A stretch of 64,000 nucleotides of DNA from Motiliproteus sp036961355 (GTDB lineage: Bacteria > Pseudomonadota > Gammaproteobacteria > Pseudomonadales > Balneatricaceae). Position 1 is the stretch's first letter. Every line of letters begins with the position of its first letter. The translations under genes were made by a program, and so were the position numbers. The stretch is taken from NCBI GenBank assembly GCA_036961355.1, contig JBALVL010000005.1:92462-156461 (forward strand). The letters run 5' to 3'. Of this stretch, positions 17,259 to 27,208 are shown piece by piece. The notes beneath the pieces are model-generated. The model had not been told where the DNA came from and did not search any database. It saw only the letters and a program-made list of their open reading frames with translations.

Positions 17259-20200
17259 CTAAGCCTGCATCGCCAACGCTTTAGCCGCGCCAAAATCACT
17301 CTTGCCCGACCCCAACTTCGGTACCGCCTCGACCTGTTGCCAGCGACTGGGCACCATCAACGCGCTGACGCCGTTGGCCAACATCGCTTTTTTAGTCGCG
17401 GCGCTGTCGAGTTCGCCTTCGTGCAGCAGCGTCACCGACTCACCCTTCTTGTCACACGGCAGATTAACCGCCAGCAGCTCCATATCCGCTTGCGGCAGCA
17501 CATTGCGCACCTGCTGTTCCAGTTCACTGAGGCTGATCATCTCGCCGCCGATCTTGGCAAAACGCGAGTACCGGTCAAGGATAGTCAGAAAACCCTGTGC
17601 ATCGATCGAGCCCTTATCGCCGGTAACGTACCAGCGCTGGCCGTCGATCTGTTTCAACACCTCTTCGTTCTTGGCCGGATTATCGAGATAGCCCTGCATC
17701 ACCTGTGCCCCGCCAATCAGGATCATCCCTGCTTCACCGGTGGCCAGCTCTTCCAAGCTATCAGGATCCACCACCTTAAAACTGGTGCCGGGCAGTGGCA
17801 TACCCACAGTGCCGGCTTTGCCCCCTTGCTGCACCTGCCAGTGTTGGGTATCGAGTGCATCGGGCAGGTTAACGCTGGCTACCGGGGTGGTCTCGGTGCA
17901 GCCATAACCTTCCAGAACCGGTTTACCAAACTTGATTCTAAAGCTATCGCTCACTTGAGGATTGAGCCGCTCGGCGCCCGATACCACGATTCGCAGCGAA
18001 TCAAACATCAGCGGGTGGATCTTGCTGTTACGGGTATACAGGCGCAGAAAGGTTGATGTCCCGCACATGACCGTCGCCTGATACTTAGCCACCGCCTTGG
18101 CGACCCCGAGCGCGTCGGTGGGATCTGGGTGGCAGACCATCGGAATCCCTTCGATCAGCGGCAAAAACTGCGTCACGGTCAGGCCAAACGCATGGAACAG
18201 CGGTAACGATGCCATTACCACATCATCGTCATTCATATTGAGCACATCGGCAGCCTGTTTCAGGTTGGCCATAATATTTTGATGACTCAACATCACCCCC
18301 TTGGGAGCCCCTTCACTACCACTGGAGAACAGGATTGCCGCCGTGGCCTGCGGATCACGTTGTTTGCACACAAAGCGGCTAAGCAACGCCGTAGGAACCA
18401 GTTTGGCAGCCAGCCAATGGCGCACCAGTTCAGCCTTACCGATGGTGCTCTTAAGTTGTTCCAGATAGACCAGTTGTCGGCCTTCAAACAACGGTGCCAA
18501 ATCAACACCCCGTTTAGCCAACTTGGCAATAAACCGCTCGGAGGTGTAGATAGTCGATATCTGTGCCTGTCCGACCGCCGATTGCAGCGCATCGACCGAG
18601 GCCGAATAGTTTAGATTAACCACCGTCTTACCAGCCATCAGCGCTGCCATATTGGCCAGCACACCGCCGGCACTGGTCGGCATCAGCAGTCCAACATTGG
18701 ATTCAGGACTCAGCTTGCCGATTCGACGCGCCATCGCCATCGCACCAGCCAAGGCGCTCAGACCCGATAGATCAGGGCTCAAACCATCGGCAATCGCCAG
18801 ATCGCTACCCTGTTGCTTGGCTGAAGCCATCCAGGCTTCGGGCAACGTTGGTAACTGCTCGACGTAGCTCTGCCACGAGCTGACCGACAGGTCGAATAGC
18901 CGCCGCTTAAGCAGGTCGACCGGCGTATCTTTGGGCAACGGTGCGCCAAACGAAACCACCAGGTCGCGCTTGATACCACCCGCACTCTGCCGCTTGAGCC
19001 GCTCGGAGGAGCGTGAAAACTTGCTGCCCCACAGACCACGAAGGTAGAACGGTACAATCACCACATCCTCGTCGGCTTCTAGACACGCTTTCTCATAACC
19101 ACGGCGGAATTCAGCCAGATGGCCGGTACGGCTGATCGTCCCCTCAGGAAAGATACAGACGACTTCACCAGCATTAAGCGCATCGGTCACTAATGACAAC
19201 GCCTCGCGCCCACCGCCACCTTGCGAAATCGGCACGCAGCCCATCAATTTTAAGAACCGGTTCAAGTACCACTTCTGGTAGATCGACTTGAGCATCACAA
19301 ACCGTACCGGCCGAGGACTGGCGATCTGAATAATGGCCCAATCAACCCAGCTGATGTGATTACCCAGCAGTAACACACCGCCCTGTCCCGGCAAATTATC
19401 TAGCCCCTGAACCCGTACCCGGTAGCGACCACTCATCAGCAGCCCCATCACCATACGAACCAGGCTCTGCGGCAATTTGTAGACGGTATAGGCGCCACCA
19501 ACCACCGCCACGACCGCGATCATCTGCAGCAACATACGGCTTTCAAATCCCTGCAGCGCAAACAGCACGGTCAGCGCCAGAAAGCTGGCCATCGCGACAT
19601 TCTGTACCCAGTTATTGACCGCCAAGACCTGTCCCATCTCGTGCTCGCGGGCATGGAACTGGATCAGCGCATTGAGCGGCACAATAAACAGACCACCGGC
19701 GAAACCAACCGCCGTAAACAGCAACGCCTGGCCGCCCAGCGTCGAGATACCCGGCAGCAGCCACAAGCAGAGCGCCACACCCAATGCACCCAGAGGTACC
19801 AAACCGGTCTCGATATGGTGCCGTGATACGCGTCCCGCCAGCCAGGAACCAAACACGATGCCAAGGCCAGTACAGGCCAGAATGCCCTGAATCAGGACCG
19901 TATTGGTGACGCCGAAGCTGTCTTTTGCGTAAGCCGGAAACGCCGCCAGCATCACCTGGCCAACCGACCAGAATGTCGCCAGGCCGATGATCGACAAGCG
20001 GATCACGGCACGGCTGTTAACCGCCTTCAGGTTGCCACCGACCAACTTGCCTTTGAGGTAATCAGGGACCGAAAATTGCTTGGTCGGTTCACCCTGCTCC
20101 AGCGTTGGCAAGCGATACATCGCCATCAACTCCAACACGGCATTGAAAACAAGAATCCAGCCCAGCGGCGCGATCGCCTGCAGAATGGTGGCGCTAGCCA

Positions 20201-20726
20201 TTGCAGCGGACCCACCAACGTCGGCGGGATAGAGGCTCTCGAAGAACAATGAATACACCACGGTACCTGCCAGAATGGCAACAATGGTCACCGCCTGTAC
20301 CAACGCATTGGCTGGCGCTAGCCGCGCCTTGCCAAATAGCGGTCGGATATAGCCATACTTGGCCGGCGAGTAGAATGCAGACTGCACCGCCAGCAGAAAC
20401 GTCATCGCAAAGGCGGCCCAGAACCACCCCTGGTAGTAACAGAAGGTGATCGCCAATGTCAGCACCAGCGCCCCCCAGGCCGCGACCTTGAGTACCTGAT
20501 TTTTGGGGTACTTATCGGCAACAAAGGCTGACGGTGACAAAAGCAGAATAAAGGGCAACAGAATCAGACCGTTAACGATGGCGGTCAGGATCACCTGCGT
20601 CTGATCGTCGTAGACCTTAAAGATGGTGTTCTGAATGATGATCTTGTGGCCCAGATCGACAAAGGCGTTCAGAAATATCGCGGCCAGATAGGCCAACGAG
20701 CCGGTAATGCGAAGTAACGAAGTCAT
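17259..20726 (-). CDS. aas: Triple fusion: LplT-like transporter, PlsC-type acyltransferase, acyl-ACP/acyl-CoA synthetase (Aas)
   Basis: A 1155-residue membrane protein for lysophospholipid salvage. It should import lyso-phosphatidylethanolamine across the inner membrane and reacylate it with a fatty acid activated on ACP. Domains in order: a 12-helix MFS unit similar to LplT (1 to about 430); an acyltransferase with the HxxxxD motif NHISWVD (H457, D462); an AMP-binding synthetase (from about 640) with FSSGSEGAPKG and the later YGCTETTPV. In E. coli LplT and Aas are two proteins; here one chain. ATG 20726 is chosen over an ATG 30 bp upstream because AAGGACCTGAT precedes it. Divergent from an XRE regulator. 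Confidence 0.88.
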   Translation of the reverse strand: MTSLLRITGSLAYLAAIFLNAFVDLGHKIIIQNTIFKVYDDQTQVILTAIVNGLILLPFILLLSPSAFVADKYPKNQVLKVAAWGALVLTLAITFCYYQGWFWAAFAMTFLLAVQSAFYSPAKYGYIRPLFGKARLAPANALVQAVTIVAILAGTVVYSLFFESLYPADVGGSAAMASATILQAIAPLGWILVFNAVLELMAMYRLPTLEQGEPTKQFSVPDYLKGKLVGGNLKAVNSRAVIRLSIIGLATFWSVGQVMLAAFPAYAKDSFGVTNTVLIQGILACTGLGIVFGSWLAGRVSRHHIETGLVPLGALGVALCLWLLPGISTLGGQALLFTAVGFAGGLFIVPLNALIQFHAREHEMGQVLAVNNWVQNVAMASFLALTVLFALQGFESRMLLQMIAVVAVVGGAYTVYKLPQSLVRMVMGLLMSGRYRVRVQGLDNLPGQGGVLLLGNHISWVDWAIIQIASPRPVRFVMLKSIYQKWYLNRFLKLMGCVPISQGGGGREALSLVTDALNAGEVVCIFPEGTISRTGHLAEFRRGYEKACLEADEDVVIVPFYLRGLWGSKFSRSSERLKRQSAGGIKRDLVVSFGAPLPKDTPVDLLKRRLFDLSVSSWQSYVEQLPTLPEAWMASAKQQGSDLAIADGLSPDLSGLSALAGAMAMARRIGKLSPESNVGLLMPTSAGGVLANMAALMAGKTVVNLNYSASVDALQSAVGQAQISTIYTSERFIAKLAKRGVDLAPLFEGRQLVYLEQLKSTIGKAELVRHWLAAKLVPTALLSRFVCKQRDPQATAAILFSSGSEGAPKGVMLSHQNIMANLKQAADVLNMNDDDVVMASLPLFHAFGLTVTQFLPLIEGIPMVCHPDPTDALGVAKAVAKYQATVMCGTSTFLRLYTRNSKIHPLMFDSLRIVVSGAERLNPQVSDSFRIKFGKPVLEGYGCTETTPVASVNLPDALDTQHWQVQQGGKAGTVGMPLPGTSFKVVDPDSLEELATGEAGMILIGGAQVMQGYLDNPAKNEEVLKQIDGQRWYVTGDKGSIDAQGFLTILDRYSRFAKIGGEMISLSELEQQVRNVLPQADMELLAVNLPCDKKGESVTLLHEGELDSAATKKAMLANGVSALMVPSRWQQVEAVPKLGSGKSDFGAAKALAMQA

Positions 20727-20818
20727 ATCAGGTCCTTGGTGTGATACAGATGCCATCCATTATTGGCAGTACGGCGAGGAATGAAACCTTAGCCGACAAA
20801 GAAGCGTCATATCAAACA

Positions 20819-20843
20819 AAAAGTATTATGAGGTTATACTTTT
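20819..20843. promoter_or_regulatory. Dyad operator candidate between aas and XRE gene
   Basis: A perfect 8-bp inverted repeat, AAAAGTAT and ATACTTTT, separated by 9 bp. It lies 93 bp upstream of aas and 103 bp upstream of the divergent XRE gene. Its position and symmetry suit the binding site of the adjacent helix-turn-helix regulator. Confidence 0.5.
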
Positions 20844-20945
20844 CCATATACAATCAGCGTTAGCACCCAGTTACGCAGCACTAGATTCTAGCACCTCCAC
20901 CGTCTTATGATTATCGATTCACGCCTACCGCGAAAGGATTCGACC

Positions 20946-21704
20946 ATGCAAGCCATCGAGCATCGACCTCAAACCAACGCCCTTATCGCCACCCTAAAAC
21001 GCCAGCTTAAGGCCAGCGGCAAGACCTATCAGGATATTGCGGTGTTGCTCGAGCTGAGCGAAGCGTCGATCAAGCGGTTATTTCGCGACGGCGAGCTGTC
21101 GTTGCCCAGGCTGGAAAAAATCTGTGATGCGATAGGCCTAGAGCTGGCCGAGCTGATTCAGCTAATGGCACAACAGCAGCTGCGCCTGACCGAGTTAAGC
21201 CGCGAACAGGAACAACAGATCGTCGACGACCCGCAGCTATTACTGGTCGCTATCTGTTGCGTCAACGGCTATCAATACCAGCAAATACTCGATCAATATC
21301 AACTAGAGTCGTTGCCGTTAATTCGCCAGCTTGCCGCGCTCGACCGGCTCAAGATTATCGAACTGCTGCCCAATAACCGCATCAAACTCTGTATCGCTGC
21401 CAACTTTAACTGGCTCGCCAACGGCCCTATCCAGAACTACTTTCACAGCCGAATCAAAGAGGAATTTTTTCAGGCCTCATTTGCCAAATCGACCGATAAA
21501 CTGCTGGTGGCTAATGGTCTTATCTGTGGCCTGAGTAACGCGGAGTTACAACAGCGGATGCAAAAACTGATCAATGAGTTCGCCGATCATAGCCGTAAAG
21601 ACGCGACTCAACCGCTGGATCAACGCCACGGGACCACACTGGTGGTAGCAATGCGGCAATGGCAATCGAGTTTATTTCGTCAGTTTGATCGTCACAAAAA
21701 ATAA
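20946..21704 (+). CDS. XRE-family helix-turn-helix regulator
   Basis: A 252-residue DNA-binding protein. Residues about 8-70 form a Cro/C1-type helix-turn-helix (TYQDIAVLLELSEASIKRLF and LSLPRLEKICDAIG). The remaining 180 residues are an unrecognised, mostly helical domain. The start at 20946 is preferred because AAAGGATTCGACC lies directly upstream; longer frames lack one. Divergent from the Aas fusion with a palindrome between them, so it may control lipid recycling and its own expression. Convergent with the diguanylate cyclase. Confidence 0.78.
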   Translation: MQAIEHRPQTNALIATLKRQLKASGKTYQDIAVLLELSEASIKRLFRDGELSLPRLEKICDAIGLELAELIQLMAQQQLRLTELSREQEQQIVDDPQLLLVAICCVNGYQYQQILDQYQLESLPLIRQLAALDRLKIIELLPNNRIKLCIAANFNWLANGPIQNYFHSRIKEEFFQASFAKSTDKLLVANGLICGLSNAELQQRMQKLINEFADHSRKDATQPLDQRHGTTLVVAMRQWQSSLFRQFDRHKK

Positions 21705-21788
21705 TCGGGGATGCAGACCAGACTCTCTGTAGTCCTGAAGGGATATGCCCGTCAGCGAAGGTGTTGGATCGCTCTTTCCTTTCACGTA

Positions 21789-23591
21789 TTACGTAGTGAC
21801 TTCGGTATGGACTACATCAGGACTCTGTTCATGCTGTGGCGGTTGACACAACTGATAACGATCACGGCCGTCGTCTTTGGCTTCATACAGAGCCGCATCA
21901 GCCCGTCCTACCACCGCATCAAAAGGCTCTTCGGCTTCAACCAAACAGCCACCAATACTGATCGTGACGCGCAATTCTGAAGCAGCACCGTCGAAACGCA
22001 ACAGTCTAACTGCGGTAAGGATTTTCTCGGCAACATCCGCCTGAGCCTTCCGGTTACATTCGGGAAGCAATACCAAAAACTCTTCGCCTCCCCAGCGAGC
22101 GCAAGTGTCGTACGAGCGTAGGTTTGTTGCCAGCGCCTGAGCCACCTTGAACAGCACCTGATCACCGATCTCATGGCCGTAGCAGTCGTTGATCTGCTTG
22201 AAGTTGTCACAATCGAGCATCAACACCGACAGGTCACCACGGCTTCGTTGCTGCCTGTTGCGCTCTACCAACCATTGGTCACTGATTCCACGTCGGTTCA
22301 GCAGCCCGGTCAAAGGGTCTTGAAGCGCTAACTGCTGAAGCTCAGCGGTGCGCTCGCCAACCTGTTGTTCCAACGTCCGGGTGTGGTCACGCACCTCATC
22401 GGCCATCACTTTAAAACTGCGCCCCAAACGACCAATTTCATCATCGGCTAGTCGCTCTTGGGCTGGCAGGTCAAAGTGATAATCATGTTCACGCATTCGG
22501 CGCATGGCAAGTTCAAGCCCCAATACCCTGTTAAGCACCAATCGATTCAATAGCAGAACCACAAACACCGAAATAAACAGCAATGAACAACCGATCAGCA
22601 CCAGTACAGGAAATACCCGCTCGTTGCCGGTCAGGCTATCAACCTCGACCAACGTCACGATAAACCAGTCAATCTCTGCCACATAGGCTGTTCCGAGCAG
22701 ATAGCGCTGCCCAGCTATCGTGACAAACAGGGTCTCGACTTCGGTTTCTGCCGCTTGTAAGCGTGTCAGCGCCGCTTGAAACTCCGCTTGTTGGTCGTCG
22801 TCATCAAAATACTGGAATAAGGTACGGCGCTGTTCAGCCGCTCTGCTGATACTGCGCAACTCAATTAGCCGCTGATCACCGTGTGCCTGGATTGCCCCTC
22901 GGCTATCGATGAACATGTTGGTGATGCCGGGCTGACCGGTACTCAGGATATTTTTCAAGAAATGGGTCAGGTCGATACCGGTGCCCACCACACCAAGTGC
23001 TTGTTCACCTTGCCTGACAACAACATTGATCCAGACCTTGAGGACACCTAACTCTTCATCGTAATCAACATTGAGCTGGTAGGGTGCGGGATCGTTGAGG
23101 GTGGCGTAAAACCAGCGATGTTCAGGGTCGTCAGGATTGAGGGTGTAGCGCAGCTGGCGATCTCGGTAGAGGTCGTCGCGGTTGTTAAAGTAATAGTGCC
23201 CGGTTGCGGCATTGGCGAAGAAGTAACTACCGTCTTGCAATAACTGCCGGTAATCCTCCAGCCCCTGCAGCGCTAGATGCTTCAATTCCGAATTTTGCTC
23301 GTCCTCCGCCCAACGCTTTAGCAGTGTTGAGTCGGCCATTTTACGCGCTAAAGCCAATTCAGACGCCAGCGGCAACTGCGCTCGTGAGCGCTCATAAAGC
23401 ACTTTATTTACCGTACTTTCACGGCCTAGGCGTTCGACCAGTTCATCGGTCAACCACTCCAGCACCACGAACGAGGCGGCTGATGTCAGTATCACCACCA
23501 GTAGCGTCAGCAACAGGAAGCGACCTTTGAGACTGTCGGTATAAGGGATCATATCAATCCATTGAGGGATAGCGGCGCTATCTTCCATCAA
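21789..23591 (-). CDS. Membrane-bound diguanylate cyclase with periplasmic sensor and HAMP domains
   Basis: A 600-residue c-di-GMP synthase. It has an N-terminal transmembrane helix (about 25-45), a large periplasmic Cache-like sensor (about 50-330), a second helix (around 335-355), a HAMP segment, a short coiled stretch and a C-terminal GGDEF domain. The active site is intact as GGEEF, and the RSYD five residues before it is the RxxD inhibitory site, so product feedback is expected. The ligand is unknown. ATGs at 23588 and 23552 are possible starts; the membrane helix follows all of them. Confidence 0.9.
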   Translation of the reverse strand: MMEDSAAIPQWIDMIPYTDSLKGRFLLLTLLVVILTSAASFVVLEWLTDELVERLGRESTVNKVLYERSRAQLPLASELALARKMADSTLLKRWAEDEQNSELKHLALQGLEDYRQLLQDGSYFFANAATGHYYFNNRDDLYRDRQLRYTLNPDDPEHRWFYATLNDPAPYQLNVDYDEELGVLKVWINVVVRQGEQALGVVGTGIDLTHFLKNILSTGQPGITNMFIDSRGAIQAHGDQRLIELRSISRAAEQRRTLFQYFDDDDQQAEFQAALTRLQAAETEVETLFVTIAGQRYLLGTAYVAEIDWFIVTLVEVDSLTGNERVFPVLVLIGCSLLFISVFVVLLLNRLVLNRVLGLELAMRRMREHDYHFDLPAQERLADDEIGRLGRSFKVMADEVRDHTRTLEQQVGERTAELQQLALQDPLTGLLNRRGISDQWLVERNRQQRSRGDLSVLMLDCDNFKQINDCYGHEIGDQVLFKVAQALATNLRSYDTCARWGGEEFLVLLPECNRKAQADVAEKILTAVRLLRFDGAASELRVTISIGGCLVEAEEPFDAVVGRADAALYEAKDDGRDRYQLCQPPQHEQSPDVVHTEVTT

Positions 23592-23718
23592 GTTATGGGC
23601 GCTAGTCGACGCGATTTTCTACCCGACTAGCAGATCGCTCTATCTAAACACGCTAAGTACGGTCGCTCAATCGGCACTGTTACCCATTATTTGGTGCTAT
23701 CCATCGGCGGGTCTGGGA

Positions 23719-24435
23719 TTAGCTTGCGCTATAGCCCTGTAGTAACCGTTGCCAATGCGGATCGTGGTTCTGATTGGGAAACAGTTTCTGCACCGAGCGT
23801 AACAGCCGTTTTAAGTTACCCTGCTGCCACGCTTGATCGGGCTGGCGTAGGCGGCAACGATCAAAGTCGATCAGGTATACCCGGTTATGGCTGTTTAGCA
23901 AAATATTGCGCACATTAAGATCAACATGGTCCAGCCCAACCGCATGAAAACGGGCAATGGTCTTTCCAACCTCCTGCCAGGGAAAGTCGTGCAGATCAGA
24001 TTCAAGCCGTTCAGCCATCGATTTGACATCGGCCAAGCGCTCGGTAATCAGATCGGCACGGTAGCTCAGCCCTTCGCGAATCACTTGCGCGGCCAGAGGG
24101 CGCGGCACCGGAAAGCCACGCTGGCGCAGATCTGTGGTCAAGGCGAACTCCTGGTACGCCCGGGTTTGCTTCAGGCCCGACCAGAGATAGCGATCTTCGC
24201 TCAGTTTGGCCACTAAACCGCCGCGTTTGTAATGCCGCCAGACTATATGCAACGGTTGAGTAGAAGACAGCCCATAGGATAAAAAGTAACTCTCACCCCG
24301 ACCTGGGGCTGAGCTGATCGGTACGCCGCGGCTACGCCACCAGTTGAGATCAAACCAAGATGGGGTAATATGCTCAACCAACTCCGGCGCCACTATCAAT
24401 GTCGATTGGCCCTGCTCAACTATCTGGAAACTCAT
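23719..24435 (-). CDS. kdkA: 3-deoxy-D-manno-octulosonic acid (Kdo) kinase
   Basis: Phosphorylates the Kdo residue of the LPS inner core at O-4, as in Haemophilus and Vibrio, which carry a single phosphorylated Kdo. The 238-residue protein has the kinase-like catalytic loop HVDLNVRNILL and the metal-binding IDFDRCR. The start at 24435 is favoured over 24486 because GACAGGTTCACGA precedes it and it fits the family length. It lies head to head with opsX, the same neighbour as in Haemophilus. Confidence 0.88.
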   Translation of the reverse strand: MSFQIVEQGQSTLIVAPELVEHITPSWFDLNWWRSRGVPISSAPGRGESYFLSYGLSSTQPLHIVWRHYKRGGLVAKLSEDRYLWSGLKQTRAYQEFALTTDLRQRGFPVPRPLAAQVIREGLSYRADLITERLADVKSMAERLESDLHDFPWQEVGKTIARFHAVGLDHVDLNVRNILLNSHNRVYLIDFDRCRLRQPDQAWQQGNLKRLLRSVQKLFPNQNHDPHWQRLLQGYSAS

Positions 24436-24485
24436 TCGTGAACCTGTCCGGTACTGCTGATAATCAAGCGTTGAAGGTTTCGCCA

Positions 24486-25547
24486 TTGCTGGGACGTGTA
24501 CCTGAGTCCATCTGCATTTTGCGCTTATCAGCGCTGGGCGACGTCTGTAACGCGGTGCCTGCTGTCCGTTCGTTGCAACGGCAATGGCCAGATTGTCGCA
24601 TAACCTGGATAGTAGGCAAGACAGAAGCGTTACTACTGGACGGATTAGAGGGTGTTGAGCTGCTGGTTTACGACAAAAAAACCGGCATCAAAGGGATCTG
24701 GGCACTACGCCGCCAACTAAAACAGCGCCGCTTCGACCTGCTGCTGCATATGCAAGCGGCCCTACGCGCTAGTCTGGTATCACTGGCAGTCAAAGCCGAT
24801 ATTCGGCTCGGCTTCGATAACGAGCGCGCCAAGGATAATCAAACCCTGTTCAGCAATCGTCAGATCGGCACCAACCCACGCAGACATGTGCTCGACGGCT
24901 TTCTCGACTTTGCCCGCGCTTGCGGTGTCGATCCCGACAGCCACGCGCTGGAATGGCGGATGCCGATTGACCAGCAAGATCACGCCGCCATTATCAATTT
25001 AGTCGGCGAAGCACCTTATCTGGTCATCAGTCCCTGCTCCAGCCAACGGGTTCGTAATTTCCGAAACTGGTCGGTCGAAGGCTACGCTAAGGTGATCGAT
25101 CATGCCTGGCAGCAATACGGGCTGCGTACCGTACTGACCGGTGGCAATACCGAACTGGAGCAACAGTACGGTCAACAGCTCGGACAGATCTGCCAGCAGC
25201 CTCCCATCAACCTGATCGCAAAAACCTCAATCAAGCAGCTGCTGGCGTTGATCGACAATGCCCGGCTGGTGATGGGGCCCGATTCCGGCCCGATGCATAT
25301 GGCGACCGCCACTAACACCCCGGCGTTAGGACTTTACGCCAGTTCAAACCCAGACCGCACCGGCCCCTACCTGAGCCGTAAATGGGTTGTTAATGCCTAC
25401 CCCGAGCAAGTTCGACAGGCATTCAACTGTGACGTTGATGCTGTCAGCTGGGGAAAGCGAGTCCGCCAAGCCGATGTGATGGACGGCATCAGCGTCGAAC
25501 AGGTCACAACCATGCTCGATCAGCTGCTACACGACAATCCGCTATGA
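24486..25547 (+). CDS. opsX: OpsX-type lipopolysaccharide heptosyltransferase I (GT9)
   Basis: Adds the first L-glycero-D-manno-heptose to Kdo. This is a 353-residue GT9 enzyme with the N-terminal ICILRLSALGDVCNAVPAVR and TWIVGKTEA motifs typical of OpsX. The donor-site loop MGPDSGPMHMATA lies near residue 270. No ATG is close to the start of homology; TTG at 24486 has GAAGG 8 bp before it and gives the family N-terminus. It is followed by waaA with a 4-bp overlap and opposed by kdkA, so this is the inner-core initiation cluster. Plain waaC is the alternative name. Confidence 0.82.
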   Translation: MLGRVPESICILRLSALGDVCNAVPAVRSLQRQWPDCRITWIVGKTEALLLDGLEGVELLVYDKKTGIKGIWALRRQLKQRRFDLLLHMQAALRASLVSLAVKADIRLGFDNERAKDNQTLFSNRQIGTNPRRHVLDGFLDFARACGVDPDSHALEWRMPIDQQDHAAIINLVGEAPYLVISPCSSQRVRNFRNWSVEGYAKVIDHAWQQYGLRTVLTGGNTELEQQYGQQLGQICQQPPINLIAKTSIKQLLALIDNARLVMGPDSGPMHMATATNTPALGLYASSNPDRTGPYLSRKWVVNAYPEQVRQAFNCDVDAVSWGKRVRQADVMDGISVEQVTTMLDQLLHDNPL

Positions 25548-26866
25548 GCCAGTCCTCTATCGGTCAGCCAACCTTTTCTCCTCCCCCCAAACGCTACCAA
25601 TGGCTGTTGCGACTGCTGGCACCGGCGCTATTGATCGCCGGTCGAAAACAAGACCCGCAACGCCAGTCAGAACGCCACGGCAACTACACCGGCGCGTTAC
25701 CGCAACAACCGATCTGGCTCCATGCAGCCTCCTTCGGCGAGGCTAAAGCGGCCGGAGCCCTGATCGAGGCGATGCGGGCGCAAGGTTATCAAGGCGCTTG
25801 GTTGATCACGACAACGACCCGCACCGGCGGCGAAGCGATCCAGCCGTTTCTACAACCCGGTGATCGTCATCTGTACGCACCGGTCGATCTGCAGGGTGTG
25901 GTCAAGCGCGCGGTGGCTCAAATCTGCCCCCGACTGCTGATCGTAATGGAGGTCGAAATCTGGCCCAACCTGTGGGCCGAGTGCCAACAGCAAGGCGTAC
26001 CGGTGGTGCTAGCCAATGCCCGACTGTCGGAATCCTCATTGCGTAAATACCAAAAATTCCTGCCCCAACTTTGGCGTACCACCCTTCAAAGGGCAGAATT
26101 AATCCTGGCGCAGAGCGAAGCGATCGCAGCGCGCTTCCGGGGACTTGGCGTTAACGCCAACCGGTTATCCATCACCGGTAACCTCAAATACAGCCAACCG
26201 ACCCCCGACGATATCGAAGCGCAGGGACAGACGTTAAGGTCGCAACTAGGATCAGCTCGACCCGTGTGGTTGGCGGCCAGCACTCACGACAGCGAAGAAG
26301 CAATCGCCATCGAATGCCACCGGCAACTATTACAGCAGCAGCCAGATCTGTTGCTTATACTGGTGCCTCGCCATCCGCAACGCTTTGATACCGTCGCCGA
26401 GCTATGCCAGCAATCAGGCCTAGACTGGCAAAGGCGCAGCCAGCAAAACGATCGGCACGTCAGCCCCGATAGTCAGATCTATCTGGCTGACACCCTGGGA
26501 GAACTGCTGGGCTTCTACGCTGCCAGCGACCTGTGCTGGGTCGCGGGTAGCTTTGTCGATGTCGGCGGCCACAATATTTTGGAGCCCGCCGCCTGCCGTT
26601 GTCCGATGGTAGTGGGGCCGGATATGCGTAACTTTACCGATATTGTTGCCGAATTTGCTGAACATAGTGCGCTACTGCAGGTCAATACGCCGCAACAGCT
26701 TGAAAGTGAAATAGGTAAACTGCTGCTCGATACCGACCGACAACGACAACAGGCACAGCAGGCACAGCGCTTATCACAACAACAACGTGGTACCGCAGAA
26801 AGGCAGGCTTCCGCGATACTGGCCTTAGTTCCATCGCTACCAGCCAGTAATAAAGTGGCGCAATAG
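25544..26866 (+). CDS. waaA: Kdo transferase WaaA (KdtA)
   Basis: Transfers Kdo from CMP-Kdo to lipid IVA on the inner-membrane inner face. The 440 residues show an N-terminal membrane anchor (LLRLLAPALLIAG), the GT30 motif HAASFGEAKAA with its catalytic glutamate, the PVD and VMEVEIWPNLW segments, and the C-terminal donor site around SFVDVGGHNILEPAAC. The ATG overlaps the opsX stop. With kdkA nearby, a monofunctional WaaA adding one Kdo is expected; that is inferred from other kdkA organisms. Confidence 0.93.
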   Translation: MSQSSIGQPTFSPPPKRYQWLLRLLAPALLIAGRKQDPQRQSERHGNYTGALPQQPIWLHAASFGEAKAAGALIEAMRAQGYQGAWLITTTTRTGGEAIQPFLQPGDRHLYAPVDLQGVVKRAVAQICPRLLIVMEVEIWPNLWAECQQQGVPVVLANARLSESSLRKYQKFLPQLWRTTLQRAELILAQSEAIAARFRGLGVNANRLSITGNLKYSQPTPDDIEAQGQTLRSQLGSARPVWLAASTHDSEEAIAIECHRQLLQQQPDLLLILVPRHPQRFDTVAELCQQSGLDWQRRSQQNDRHVSPDSQIYLADTLGELLGFYAASDLCWVAGSFVDVGGHNILEPAACRCPMVVGPDMRNFTDIVAEFAEHSALLQVNTPQQLESEIGKLLLDTDRQRQQAQQAQRLSQQQRGTAERQASAILALVPSLPASNKVAQ

Positions 26867-27208
26867 AACGATCGACAGACAGGTAACAGACCAAGAAAGC
26901 TGTGCTAAAATAGACACTTATTCTATTGGGCAAGACCGTTAACATGCGGCCCTGCGATTAACCAAGAGAGATTTAACAGGGTGTATGCCCTTGGAGTCTG
27001 GGGCGGTTCAGCTGGTCGCCCACACGATACAGGCGCCCCAATCGTCAAAAACGGTTCGGTCATTGCGGTAGTTAGCGAGAACGGATGAGCCGTGTCAAAG
27101 TCGATACGCAGCAGGCCAATCTTAACGGCCTGCAAGTCGGTGGCTTCTGGATTGAATTCAGCCCCTACAAGCCTGATCAACGAACAATAGTACTCAGAGA
27201 GCGACACC
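26867..27208 (+). other. 342-bp region between waaA and DUF6165 gene, possible leader with promoter
   Basis: No recognised gene. A promoter-like GTAACA-N17-TAAAAT lies at 26883-26911, which would give a leader of nearly 300 nt. Two short plus-strand frames are open. One has no clear start and ends at a TGA near 27088 (…GAPIVKNGSVIAVVSENG). The other is a 46-codon frame, 27085-27225, that overlaps the start of the next gene. Neither resembles a family I know. The longer minus-strand frame here is a shadow of the DUF6165 gene. Confidence 0.35.
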
